Position numbers and translations under genes: made by a program
In this document: one piece after another, positions 49,252 through 58,025 of the stretch
Layout: each line of letters opens with the position of its first letter
Numbering within the stretch: position 1 is the stretch's first letter
Notes under the pieces: model-generated
The model's database searches: none
Told to the model about the DNA's origin: nothing
The model's input: only the letters and a program-made list of their open reading frames with translations
Assembly: GCA_965116555.1 (NCBI GenBank)
Contig: OZ220698.1
Location: 186,001 to 250,000 of the forward strand
Source of the DNA: DAOUJH01 sp965116555
Lineage (GTDB): Bacteria > Chloroflexota > Dehalococcoidia > Lucifugimonadales > QGNO01
Direction of reading: 5' to 3'
Length of the DNA stretch: 64,000 nt

Positions 49252-52200
49252 CTAGGGCGCAATTGTCGGCACGCCCAGCTCGTTGAGTTGCTCCACAAAG
49301 CCTGCAACGTCCTCGTCGATGATCTGCTGAAGCTCTTGCAGATGATTATCGACCAGTCCCGAAAGCTCATCGTATACGCCTAGCTGTCCCTGTGTGGGCG
49401 CAAAATCGCCGGAGGCCACAACCTGTGACAAGGCCATGAGCTTGGCGTCAAGGCGCACGGGAGGCACAACCTGGGCGTGCGGTTCGTGCACGGATACAAG
49501 CTGGTCTTCGATGGGCCACAGCTTCTCCTTGATGGCCTGCGCCGCCCCGGACAGAACGTCCCGCGACGCCTGGTCTCCGGCGCGGCCTACCCACTCGTCG
49601 AGCTGGCCGCGCACACTGCGTAGTCGGTGCAGCCCCGTGTTGTTCTCCACCAGCTTGTCACGGACCTGGACCAGCAGGTCAAACTGCGCCTTCAGGTCAT
49701 CTTCCGTCGCGGAGACACGGGGGTCTTTGCGCAGTTGGAACGACTCTGTGAAGGTTTGGCCATCCACGGTCAACCGGACTTGGTATGTTCCCGGCGGCAC
49801 CAGCGGTGATATGCCCGCGGGCCTGCCGCGGGCATCGGGGCCGGCGGTGGCCGGGTAGCGCATGTTCCAGACCAGCTTGTTCATGCCCGCCTTGGCCTTC
49901 CGCTTGAAGGTGTTGATGACGTTGTCTTTGGAATCCAGGATGGCTATGGCAACGTCCTCCTGCGGGGCGTCCTTCAGGTAGTAGTTGATGGGGACGCCGT
50001 CGGGAGGGTTCTGTCCCGCGTTGAGGTAGACCCGCTTCACCTCCCCCTCTTCGTTGCGTTTCTCATAGAAGGTTACCGTCTCGCCGTTTATGCGCTGGTA
50101 GTCCTTGCCGGGGATGCCTCCGCCACGTCCGAAGCCTAGGGGCTGAGCGGTGCGGTACGTGGCTCTGGGCTTGAACAGGTGGACATCGCTGCCCGTAACC
50201 TGGTCAGAGATCTGTTGAAGAGGCGTGAGGTCGTCGAGGACCCAGAAGGAGCGGCCATGCGTGGCGGCTATCAGGTCGTTGTTCTTCACGGCCATGTCGT
50301 GGATGGGGACCACCGGCAGATTAGCCTGAATCGGTTGCCACTGTTCGCCGTCGTCAAAGGACACGAACATGCCAAGCTCGGTGCCCAAGTAGAGGAGGCC
50401 CTGCTTGGCCGGGTCTTCGCGTATGACGCGGGTGAAGTAATCATCAGGGATTCCGCTGGTGATCTTGCGCCAGGTCTTGCCATAGTCGCCGGTCTTGAAC
50501 ACGTAGGGCGCGTGGTCATGCAGCTTGTAGCGTGTAGCGGCCAGGTAAGCTGTCGCGGGATCGTGTCGAGAAGGCTCGATGGTGTAGACCAGGGTCCACT
50601 CCGGCAGATCGGGCGGGGTGACGTTATCCCAAGAGCCCCCTTCGTCGTGGGTTATATGGACCAGGCCGTCGTCCGAGCCTGTCCAGAGAACGCCGGGCTC
50701 GGTTGGAGATGCGGCAAAGGCAAAGATAACGCCGGAATAGTCGGCGGTGCCGCCTGAATCGGTGCTGAGGCCGCCGGAGATGACCTGCATCTTGGACTGG
50801 TCGTTTCGCGTAAGGTCCGGGCTGATACGCTCCCAGCTTCCACCGTCATCCGTACTTCTATAGACGTACTGGCTGCAGCAGTACAGTAGATCGGGGTCGT
50901 GGGGGGAGAAGACGGTGGGGTAGGTGAAGTAGAAGCGGTTGATGATGTCCTTGACCGGCGAGCCGGATTGGTCGTGGGGCCAGACGTGGACGATGCGCGT
51001 TTGCCTGGTGCCCATGTGGTAGCAGAGCTGCGTGCCTCCGCCGCCCGGCGCTGAGCCGTTGGCGCCAGAGAAGATGATGTTGTTATTGCTCGGTTTCACC
51101 GCAATGTACCCGCTTTCGGAGTTGCCCACCACGTCGCAGTCTTTCCAGGAGATTGCGCCTTCATCGCCTCGGCTGGGGACTTTGATGGCGGTGTTGTCCA
51201 TCTGCGTGGCGTAGAGGTTATAGGGGTGCTGGTTGTCCACGTCCATCTTGAAAAGGCTGGCGGTGGGTTGGTTGTAGAGCGTAGACCAGGAAGCGCCCCC
51301 GTCCAGGCTTACCGATGCGCCTCCGTCACTGCCGCTGATCTGACGCTGATTGTTGCGCGGGTCAAGCCAGATGTCATGGTGGTCGCCGTGCGGTAGGCGC
51401 ATCTCGAAGAAGTTGCGGCCGCCGTCGTTGGACTTCCAGAACTGCACGTTCAGGCAGTAGCAGGTGTCCGGGTCCTGGGTGTCGGCGAAGACGTGGGTGT
51501 AGTACCAGGGTCGCCTGTACAGCTGCGGTTTGTTGGATACCATCTGCCAGGTGGCTCCGCCGTCGTCCGAGCGGAACAGGCCTCCTTGGGAGTTTTCTAT
51601 CTCCATCAAGGCCCAGACCCGTTCCGGCCTGGGCGGTGATATGGCCACGCCAATTTTGCCCTTTATACCCTGTGGTATACCGGGGTTTTGGGTTATCTCC
51701 ACCCAGGTATCGCCGCCGTCCGTGGACTTGTATAGGCCGCTGTCCGGCCCACCGGAGGTCATGGTCCAAGGCTGGCGCAGCACCTGGAAGATGGACGCGT
51801 AGATGATGCGGGGGTTGCTGGGGTCCATGGACAGGTCTACAGCCCCTGCCTTGTCGCTCTTGAAGAGGACGTGTTCCCAGGTCTTGCCCCCATCCATAGT
51901 GCGATATACGCCGCGTTCCGGGTTGCTACCCCATTCGTGGCCGATGGCGGCAACGTAGGCGATGTCGGGATTGGTGGGGTGGATGCGGATGCGCGCGATG
52001 TGGCGCGTATCGCGAAGCCCCATGTTTTGCCACGTCTTGCCGCCGTCGGTCGTCTTGTAGACGCCGTCCCCGTGGGTGGCGTCGGCGCGGAAGACGCCCT
52101 CGCCGGTGCCGACGTACACAACGTTGGGGTCGGAGTCTGATACCGCAATTGCGCCAACGGCGGCGGTATTGAAGAAGCCGTCCGAGACGTTTTCCCAATA

Positions 52201-52377
52201 CATCCCGGCGTCGGTGGTCTTCCAGACGCCGCCGGCAGTGGAGCCGTTATAGAAGACCAGGGGATTCTGGGAGTCACCGGCCACGGCAACGGAGCGGCCT
52301 CCGCGAAACGGGCCTGCCAGGCGGTACTCAAGGGCGTTAAGGTAGCTTGGATGCACCGTGGAGTGGTTCTCAGTCAC
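49252..52377 (-). CDS. Large BNR/sortilin-like beta-propeller protein
   Basis: About 1041 residues from a GTG with GGGAGGTG five bases upstream; the frame stays open to 52437. Repeats with WKTTDAGMYWENV, YKTTDGGKTWQNM, YRTMDGGKTWEHV, YKSTDGGDTWVEI and FRSDDGGATWQMV (about residues 60-310), and further copies to about residue 700, are Asp-box (BNR) blades typical of VPS10/sortilin and sialidase-like propellers. The last 300 residues lack blades and include IAILDSKDNVINTF and GTYQVRLTVDGQTF, probably a beta-sandwich, and a helical end. No signal peptide is seen. Related Chloroflexota and Acidobacteria proteins are called glycosyl hydrolases without proof. Confidence 0.82.
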   Translation of the reverse strand: MTENHSTVHPSYLNALEYRLAGPFRGGRSVAVAGDSQNPLVFYNGSTAGGVWKTTDAGMYWENVSDGFFNTAAVGAIAVSDSDPNVVYVGTGEGVFRADATHGDGVYKTTDGGKTWQNMGLRDTRHIARIRIHPTNPDIAYVAAIGHEWGSNPERGVYRTMDGGKTWEHVLFKSDKAGAVDLSMDPSNPRIIYASIFQVLRQPWTMTSGGPDSGLYKSTDGGDTWVEITQNPGIPQGIKGKIGVAISPPRPERVWALMEIENSQGGLFRSDDGGATWQMVSNKPQLYRRPWYYTHVFADTQDPDTCYCLNVQFWKSNDGGRNFFEMRLPHGDHHDIWLDPRNNQRQISGSDGGASVSLDGGASWSTLYNQPTASLFKMDVDNQHPYNLYATQMDNTAIKVPSRGDEGAISWKDCDVVGNSESGYIAVKPSNNNIIFSGANGSAPGGGGTQLCYHMGTRQTRIVHVWPHDQSGSPVKDIINRFYFTYPTVFSPHDPDLLYCCSQYVYRSTDDGGSWERISPDLTRNDQSKMQVISGGLSTDSGGTADYSGVIFAFAASPTEPGVLWTGSDDGLVHITHDEGGSWDNVTPPDLPEWTLVYTIEPSRHDPATAYLAATRYKLHDHAPYVFKTGDYGKTWRKITSGIPDDYFTRVIREDPAKQGLLYLGTELGMFVSFDDGEQWQPIQANLPVVPIHDMAVKNNDLIAATHGRSFWVLDDLTPLQQISDQVTGSDVHLFKPRATYRTAQPLGFGRGGGIPGKDYQRINGETVTFYEKRNEEGEVKRVYLNAGQNPPDGVPINYYLKDAPQEDVAIAILDSKDNVINTFKRKAKAGMNKLVWNMRYPATAGPDARGRPAGISPLVPPGTYQVRLTVDGQTFTESFQLRKDPRVSATEDDLKAQFDLLVQVRDKLVENNTGLHRLRSVRGQLDEWVGRAGDQASRDVLSGAAQAIKEKLWPIEDQLVSVHEPHAQVVPPVRLDAKLMALSQVVASGDFAPTQGQLGVYDELSGLVDNHLQELQQIIDEDVAGFVEQLNELGVPTIAP

Positions 52378-52450
52378 GCGACACCTCCCGGGGTCTGAAA
52401 TTGAGGTTGTTGAAAGGCAGCATGACCTTACAACCAAACGTAGTAAATGA

Positions 52451-52480
52451 AAAGAGCCTGGGCAACAGCCCAGGCTCTTT
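52451..52480 (-). terminator. Terminator after the ABC permease gene
   Basis: AAAGAGCCTGGGC/GCCCAGGCTCTTT (52451-52463 with 52468-52480), 13 pairs around a four-base loop, with CTCTTTTCATTT on the minus strand. It ends the importer operon or limits read-through to the propeller gene. Confidence 0.8.
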
Positions 52481-52497
52481 GTGCTCTGTATAGGGGT

Positions 52498-53400
52498 TTA
52501 CCTGCCGCGCAGCTTGGGGTCAAGCACGTCGCGCAGGGCGTCTCCGAAGACGTTAATCCCGAAGACCACGAAGGAGAGGGCAAACCCTGGGAACAGGCCT
52601 ATCCAGGGAGCCCCCGCGAAGTCAAGGAGTTGCTGCTGGTCCAGCATGGCTCCCCAGGTGATGGTGTTGCCTGCTCCGCTGAGGCCAAGGAAACTCAGGG
52701 ACGCTTCAATGATGATTGCGCTGCCCACCAAAGAGGTCGCCACTACAACCAGGGAGGCAAACGTATTGGGAAGTATGTGCCGGAGCATGATTCTGAGGTC
52801 GGATCCTCCTATGGCCCTGGAAGCCTCAACGTACGGCATCTCCTTCACGCTGAGAGCCACGGAACGAACAATACGGGCTATCCTGGGCAGGAAGACTATG
52901 CTTATGGCTAGGATCACGTTGTTCAGGGAAGAGCCCAGGGCAGCCATCAGCGCCAGCGCCAGCAGTAAGCTGGGGAAGGCGGACAGTGAATCGATCACTC
53001 TTTGAATGATGAGGTCGAACTTGCCACCGTAGAAGGCGCTGGTCACCGCGATGAAGCTGCCCACTATACTGGCGGCTGTCATGGCAATTATTCCGACGTA
53101 GATGGAGACCCCGGAGCCATACATGGTGCGGCTCATGATGTCTCTACCCAGCCTGTCAGTGCCGAACCAGTTGTCAACGGAGGGAGGTGTCAAGACCGCC
53201 CTGACGTTGACTTCGTACGGATCATATGGCGCAATGTACGGCGCGGTCACAGCAATGAATGCAGCAAAGATCACTATGGCAAGGCCGGTGGTTCCCAGCG
53301 GCTTGCGGCGCAGGAAAGTAGTAACCGCTCTCAGGCGGCGCTCCCACGGTGAAACATCCCGGATTGGCTCAACTAGGACGAGTTCATCCCTGGCGTTCAT
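52498..53400 (-). CDS. dppC: Peptide/nickel-type ABC transporter permease (DppC-like)
   Basis: 300 residues. An N-terminal OppC-type span (about 35-55), a soluble loop PYDPYEVNVRAVLTPPSVDNWFGTDRLGRDI (as NWFGTDRLGRDI, about 76-87) and five membrane spans. The EAA loop is VEASRAIGGSDLRIMLRHILP (as EASRAIGGSDLRIML, about 200), and the end is NVFGDALRDVLDPKLRGR. It partners the DppB-like protein 38 bases upstream. No ATPase genes (DppD/F) are in the window, so the ATPases must be encoded elsewhere. Confidence 0.93.
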   Translation of the reverse strand: MNARDELVLVEPIRDVSPWERRLRAVTTFLRRKPLGTTGLAIVIFAAFIAVTAPYIAPYDPYEVNVRAVLTPPSVDNWFGTDRLGRDIMSRTMYGSGVSIYVGIIAMTAASIVGSFIAVTSAFYGGKFDLIIQRVIDSLSAFPSLLLALALMAALGSSLNNVILAISIVFLPRIARIVRSVALSVKEMPYVEASRAIGGSDLRIMLRHILPNTFASLVVVATSLVGSAIIIEASLSFLGLSGAGNTITWGAMLDQQQLLDFAGAPWIGLFPGFALSFVVFGINVFGDALRDVLDPKLRGR

Positions 53401-53438
53401 TTAAAGTCCTCCGTGTGTCCGGTGGTTCCCAATATTCC

Positions 53439-54398
53439 TCATTCGTATCTGATCCTTGGGTCCAGCCAGGCATAGGTCAGGTCGACTACCAGGTTGATTG
53501 CCAGTGACACAAGGGCGAAGTACATGATGTACGCCTGGATGGTGGGCAGGTCGCGCAGGAATAGGGCTTCTATCAGTCCGCGCCCGATTCCGGGAAGGTT
53601 GAAGATTAGTTCTATGACAACGGTGCCTGAGAACAGTATGCCGAATTGAAAACCGGCGTAGGTAACCACGGGCAGCAGAGCGTTGCGTAAGCCGTGTTTG
53701 ACGATGACGACCCTTTCCGCCAACCCTTTGGCCCTTGCCGTGCGAATGTAATCCTCCCTCAGGACCTCCAGGAGCTGGGTGCGAGTGAGGCGCATGAGCA
53801 GGCCGCTGCTACTCAGTCCCAGGGCCACGGCCGGGGGCAACAACTGTTGCAGGGTCTTGAAGGGAGTTTCCCAAATATGATCGAATCCTAACGGAGGAAG
53901 CCAGTCAAACCCCCTGGATAGGAACAGCACCACCAGTAGGCCAAAGAAGAAGCTGGGTACGGCCAGCGCGAATATGGCGAAGCCGCGCAGGAAATAGTCA
54001 GTCCAGCCGTCCTGCCTCACGGCCGCAATGATTCCAACCGGGATGGCGGAGAGCACAATGGTGGCGAACGTTAAGACGCCCAGTTGCAGCGTCACGGGGA
54101 ACTGCCGCTTCATTTGTTCAAAGATTGGTGTATTTAGCACAAAGGAATTGCCCAGATCGCCGCGGACCAAGCCCCAGATCCAGTCTAAATACTGTATGTA
54201 GATTGGCCTGTCCAGACCAAGGTCCGCAGTCACACGAGCAACATCCTCTTCGGTAAAGATTCCCTCGCCGGATGGCCCGGCCAGTATCGCGACTGCTACG
54301 TCACCGGGAAGCACTCTCAGAAGAATGAAGATGACCAGGGACACCCCAATCAGTGTCGGGATGAACATCAGGAGCCTTCTGAGTATGTACTTGCGCAT
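53439..54398 (-). CDS. dppB: Peptide/nickel-type ABC transporter permease (DppB-like)
   Basis: 319 residues with six membrane spans. YILRRLLMFIPTLIGVSLVIF at the N-terminus (as ILRRLLMFIPTLIGVS) and the EAA-type loop YIRTARAKGLAERVVIVKHGLRNALLP (as RTARAKGLAERVVI, about 215) are standard, and the C-terminus ends in DLTYAWLDPRIRYE. It lies between the binding protein gene and dppC, separated from the former by a strong hairpin. Confidence 0.93.
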   Translation of the reverse strand: MRKYILRRLLMFIPTLIGVSLVIFILLRVLPGDVAVAILAGPSGEGIFTEEDVARVTADLGLDRPIYIQYLDWIWGLVRGDLGNSFVLNTPIFEQMKRQFPVTLQLGVLTFATIVLSAIPVGIIAAVRQDGWTDYFLRGFAIFALAVPSFFFGLLVVLFLSRGFDWLPPLGFDHIWETPFKTLQQLLPPAVALGLSSSGLLMRLTRTQLLEVLREDYIRTARAKGLAERVVIVKHGLRNALLPVVTYAGFQFGILFSGTVVIELIFNLPGIGRGLIEALFLRDLPTIQAYIMYFALVSLAINLVVDLTYAWLDPRIRYE

Positions 54399-54407
54399 GA
54401 TGTCTAT

Positions 54408-54454
54408 TAGGACAGCGCTGGCACGGCTGTTACAGCCGCGCCAGCGCTGTCCTA
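54408..54454. repeat. 47-nt near-perfect palindrome between binding protein and permease genes
   Basis: TAGGACAGCGCTGGC (54408-54422) pairs with GCCAGCGCTGTCCTA (54440-54454), and an inner CGGCTG/CAGCCG stem caps it after one mismatch. There is no T-run, so it may be an mRNA-stabilising or partial-stop hairpin that keeps the binding protein in excess over the permeases. Confidence 0.75.
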
Positions 54455-54468
54455 CATTTCAATGAGGC

Positions 54469-56400
54469 TTATTGACTCGGCAGTGCCGGGTAGGGGTTCT
54501 CCATCTCGTCTGCCAGCCACACGTTCTCAATGGAGTAGTTGGATGCGTGGAACAGCACAGGCGTCCAGCCGCGCCAGTTGCCGCGGTGGCCCTGCAACAG
54601 TCCCGGCCTTACCATGCCAATCCAAGCTGCGTCCTGGTTCCAAAGGATGTCGGCCATCTCCCGTAGAAGAGGCGCGCGCTCTGCAGGATCAGTCAGTAGG
54701 ACCTGCTGGTCTTGGAGCTCTTGCCACCTGGAATTTTCCCAGCCGCCGAAGGTGAAGCCGCGATTCTCGAAGGTCGGGTGAATGGAGATTGTGTAGGCAT
54801 CCGGGTCAACGAAGGATGCGCCTTTGCTCTCCAAGCGCAGACCGAACTCTTGGTTCTTGGCTTTCTCACGCGCAGCTGAGCTGCTAGGTGTAGCGTCCTT
54901 TGTCAGATCTATGTAGATCTTTGAAAGAGCGTCCACGATTACGTCAGCACGGCAATTGTCACCCCGCCCGTGGAGCGCCGTAGTTGATATCCTGTTTGAA
55001 TCGCTGTAACCCGCTTCTTCCATCAACGCTTTGGCTTTGGCGAAGTCCTCTTCCTTCTTCATGGGGTCGGGGTCCAGACCAATCATGTTGTCGAACCACT
55101 CCTGTTGCGTGTAGACCCAATCGATCCCGATGAAGTACGGAGTTGAGAAGAAGCCGATGCCGTCGTGGCATAGCGTGTTCATGTCTCCGCGATTCATCAC
55201 GTACTGAATCGCCTGCCTAACCTTTGTCGCCGTCGGGTCGTCAAGTGGACCGAACGGAGGCCTAGTCACGTTCAGCTCGAAGCCGCGCCAGCCAGGGGCG
55301 GCTACAATTGGGAAGGCCGCTGCCTCACCAAGCTCGCTCTGAAGATCGCGAGCGGCTCTCAGGTTAAAGCTTGATGAGCCGGTGAAGATCTCAGCGGCGT
55401 CTATGCGGCCTACCCTGAAGTTGGCAACGCGAGTCGTCCCGTCGGGGATGTTGAACAGGTTATAGCCGTCCAGGTACGGTAGACCATCGCGGAAAAATTG
55501 TTCGTGGCGCTCGGTGCGCCAGTGGTTTCCCAACTCCCCTTCGACGACCTTGAACGGACCGGTTCCGACTACCTCTCCTTTGGTGAAGTCGAAGTCGCGG
55601 TATCCATCCGCTGATTCATCGATCGCCTTGGCGTATGTGTCAGGCATAATCCCGCCGAATCCGCTGAGGAAGCAGGCGGCGAAAGCGCCCTTCGCAACCG
55701 GCTGGCGGATGGTGAGTTCCCTGGGCCCTGTGATCTCTGCACCCGGGTTCTCTACTGCCATCATGTTGTCGTCTTCTATGGGGTTGAGGTATTGGCGTAC
55801 ACAGCCCCACCTGTTGGCGACCACCCCGTTCGGTTGTTCTATGACCCTGTAGAGGGAGTAGTAAGCATCTTCCACGGTGAAGGGATTACCGTCGTGGTCT
55901 ATAACTCCGTCTCGCATGGTTAGAACCCAGGTCCGACCATCGTCAGCGACCTGCCACGACTCCGCAAGGTCTCCCTCAAGGGTTACGCGGTCTTGAAGGT
56001 TCGGGCGAATGAACTGCCCGAATATATTGCCTACGTTGGCAAGCGTGCCCCATCCGAATCCGGTATTGCCGTGGTACGGGTCCCAACGGTTAGTCTCGCC
56101 CGCTATGGGCAGGTTCACCACTCCGCCGTACTGGGGCTCCGGACCAGGATCAGCCGGTACCGGTGTCGGTGTGTCTGCAGGCGCCGGTACGGAAGTCACA
56201 CCGGGCGCAGGCGTCGGCTGCGTAGCCGGCACTGGCGTCGCCGTCGGCTCCAGTGAAAAGGTCGGCATTGCGGGTATTGGGGTTGCCGTCGGCGTGGCAG
56301 TTGGGTCGGCTTCTTCGGAAGGGCCGCAGGCAAGGATGGCTAGCAAGCCTATGCCAACGGTCAGTCCAAGAAGCCTTTTGGTATACCTACCTAAGCTCAT
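54469..56400 (-). CDS. dppA: Peptide-type ABC transporter substrate-binding lipoprotein (family 5)
   Basis: 643 residues. A signal peptide ends in LLAILAC (Cys about residue 25), a lipobox. A Thr-Pro-Ala-rich linker follows (about 30-90), then the SBP_bac_5 domain with LAESWQVADDGRTWVLTMRDG (as SWQVADDGRTWVLTMRDGV), GTGPFKVVEGELGNHWRTER (as GTGPFKVVEGELG) and RQAIQYVMNRGDMN. It captures a peptide or other solute for DppB/C. Substrates of this family vary widely. It is first in the order dppA-dppB-dppC with a good promoter. Confidence 0.92.
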   Translation of the reverse strand: MSLGRYTKRLLGLTVGIGLLAILACGPSEEADPTATPTATPIPAMPTFSLEPTATPVPATQPTPAPGVTSVPAPADTPTPVPADPGPEPQYGGVVNLPIAGETNRWDPYHGNTGFGWGTLANVGNIFGQFIRPNLQDRVTLEGDLAESWQVADDGRTWVLTMRDGVIDHDGNPFTVEDAYYSLYRVIEQPNGVVANRWGCVRQYLNPIEDDNMMAVENPGAEITGPRELTIRQPVAKGAFAACFLSGFGGIMPDTYAKAIDESADGYRDFDFTKGEVVGTGPFKVVEGELGNHWRTERHEQFFRDGLPYLDGYNLFNIPDGTTRVANFRVGRIDAAEIFTGSSSFNLRAARDLQSELGEAAAFPIVAAPGWRGFELNVTRPPFGPLDDPTATKVRQAIQYVMNRGDMNTLCHDGIGFFSTPYFIGIDWVYTQQEWFDNMIGLDPDPMKKEEDFAKAKALMEEAGYSDSNRISTTALHGRGDNCRADVIVDALSKIYIDLTKDATPSSSAAREKAKNQEFGLRLESKGASFVDPDAYTISIHPTFENRGFTFGGWENSRWQELQDQQVLLTDPAERAPLLREMADILWNQDAAWIGMVRPGLLQGHRGNWRGWTPVLFHASNYSIENVWLADEMENPYPALPSQ

Positions 56401-56477
56401 TATGCACCCTCCTAAAACAAATAAATCCGAGCAAGGTGCTTGCTAGACGTTTCCACCTTATCTCGGCTTGGTTAGTG

Positions 56478-56507
56478 TTTGTAACACAGGGCTATTGGAG
56501 ATGTCAA
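56478..56507 (-). promoter_or_regulatory. Promoter of the peptide-type ABC operon
   Basis: Minus-strand TTGACA (56502-56507), 18-base spacer, TACAAA (56478-56483), about 75 bases before the ATG of the binding protein gene. Confidence 0.55.
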
Positions 56508-56930
56508 CCCCTTTAATTCGTCAATAACAAGATATTGAAAATACCTATACAGGCTCTTCTCTCCGTCATGCCGAATGCCCATCACTGTATTTGCTATAGA
56601 CGCCACCCCTGAGCGCGCGCACCCCGGACGCTCTCCATCCCTGCTGCCCTCTGGCGTGGTAGTATGTTGATACTGCCATGTGCATCCGACATTTCCAGCT
56701 TCCCCGTATCTGCCTCCGTGTCCTATACTTATCTACATGAGCTGGAGGAAGCCAAACACCCTGACTAAACCCGCCCGTATCTCTACGGAACCTGTCCTGA
56801 GCCTGTCGAAGGATTCGGATTCGTTTTCCATATTTCAAGAAAAGTGGTTCGCGTTTAGCTTTGAAGTTGACATAACGTTGGAAACGAATACTTTAGCTAG
56901 CACATACAATTCTACTTAAGGAGAGAACGA
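56508..56930. other. Intergenic region without a convincing gene
   Basis: Short open frames on both strands (90 and 79 codons) show no family resemblance. The stretch holds CCTGTCCTGAGCCTGTCGAAGG at 56791-56812, a short sequence I know as a widespread repeat in environmental genomes, and TTGACA (56867-56872) that is probably the -35 of the following phosphatase gene (16 bases to TACTTT). AAGGAGAGAACG precedes its ATG. Confidence 0.6.
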
Positions 56931-57536
56931 ATGACATTATGGATGCTGGTGCGCCATGGTGAGACCGACTGGAACAAGCAGCACAGGATCCAGGGTCACG
57001 CCGATGCGCCGCTCAATGCCACGGGCATTGAGCAGGCGAGACGCCTGGCGTCCAGGCTGGCCGACGTGCGGATAGACGCTGTCTATTCAAGCGACGTTTC
57101 GCGCACGCGGAAGACCGCCGAGATTGTCGCTGAAGGCCATGGAATAGGTGTACAAGAGCTCTTCGAATTGCGGGAGCGCAACTACGGAAGATGGGAAGGG
57201 GTCACGCAGGAAGAGTGGCAAGCCACGGATCCTGAAAGTTTCGCTCACTGGAAGAGGTCGCCCGATACTTACACACCACCCGGCGGTGAGAGCTTGGACG
57301 AAGTGCTAACCAGAACTTCGCGCGCCGCCGAGCATATAAAGGAGCAACATCTCAACGACGATTCGATAGTCGTGGTGGGACATGGCGCCGCTCTCCTGGT
57401 GCTGGTTGTGCACCTTCTGGATTTACCACTCTCCTATAGGAACAACTTTTTCTTGGACAATACCAGTCTTTCCGTGCTGGACGTGGGCACGGAACACACG
57501 GTCATCCATCTCTGGAACGACACCTCTCACACATGA
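56931..57536 (+). CDS. Histidine phosphatase family protein (phosphoglycerate mutase-like)
   Basis: 201 residues. LVRHGETDWN (about residues 6-15) holds the phosphorylated His, ELRERNYGRWEG (about 82) the Glu and VVGHGAALLVLV (about 145) the second His, all intact. Close relatives are GpmB-like and CobC/PhpB-type phosphatases; substrate unknown, with alpha-ribazole phosphate, 3-phosphoglycerate or phosphoserine as options. The stop overlaps the start of the next gene. Confidence 0.88.
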   Translation: MTLWMLVRHGETDWNKQHRIQGHADAPLNATGIEQARRLASRLADVRIDAVYSSDVSRTRKTAEIVAEGHGIGVQELFELRERNYGRWEGVTQEEWQATDPESFAHWKRSPDTYTPPGGESLDEVLTRTSRAAEHIKEQHLNDDSIVVVGHGAALLVLVVHLLDLPLSYRNNFFLDNTSLSVLDVGTEHTVIHLWNDTSHT

Positions 57537-57994
57537 TGAGACGTAAAATGTCCATGAAGAGGACAGCGGCCATACTGACGGCTTCCATGATACTGGGAGC
57601 ATTGTCTACTTCGGCTATCTTGGCTTGGTCGCAGCCTACTAGCACCGGGTTGACGTCGTCACCTGCGGCAGCAAAAACGGACAGCGGCCGATACGCTGCG
57701 CCTCTGGGGTCGATAGACGAGTGCACCTACGAACCTGATCTTGCGGCATGGTTCGTAAGTGGCGAAAAGCCTGAGAAGATTCAGGCCTCGGAGTACCAGG
57801 GCGCCTTCTACAGAGCTCTGCGAGACATGCGGCTTCGCTACGGACTGAACTCCGCGCAGGTGAAAATCGCCGACCTTGAGGTGACTGAACATAGCGAGGC
57901 CGGCAGAGAGATCAAGATGACGTTGCTGGCAAACAATGCCACGTATGTCTATGACGCCGCCACGGAACGCGTGAGACCCGTAGAGCTGCGGTAG
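57533..57994 (+). CDS. Secreted or membrane-anchored protein, unknown function
   Basis: Up to 153 residues; ATG at 57533 or 57536 or 57548 are all possible. A basic N-terminus and hydrophobic core (about residues 10-32) form a signal peptide or anchor. A low-complexity region (about 34-52) is followed by a compact domain with one Cys (DECTYEPDL) and a YRALRDMRLRYGLN helix. I do not recognise a family. It overlaps the phosphatase gene by four bases, so both are translated together. Confidence 0.65.
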   Translation: MMRRKMSMKRTAAILTASMILGALSTSAILAWSQPTSTGLTSSPAAAKTDSGRYAAPLGSIDECTYEPDLAAWFVSGEKPEKIQASEYQGAFYRALRDMRLRYGLNSAQVKIADLEVTEHSEAGREIKMTLLANNATYVYDAATERVRPVELR

Positions 57995-58025
57995 TATACG
58001 ATACCTACCAGCCAAGGAGGGGAAT

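Noticed and set aside
56566..56919. Two open frames of 79-90 codons in the 56.5-56.9 kb gap
   Set aside because: They lack ribosome sites and family resemblance, and contain a known kind of short repeat.
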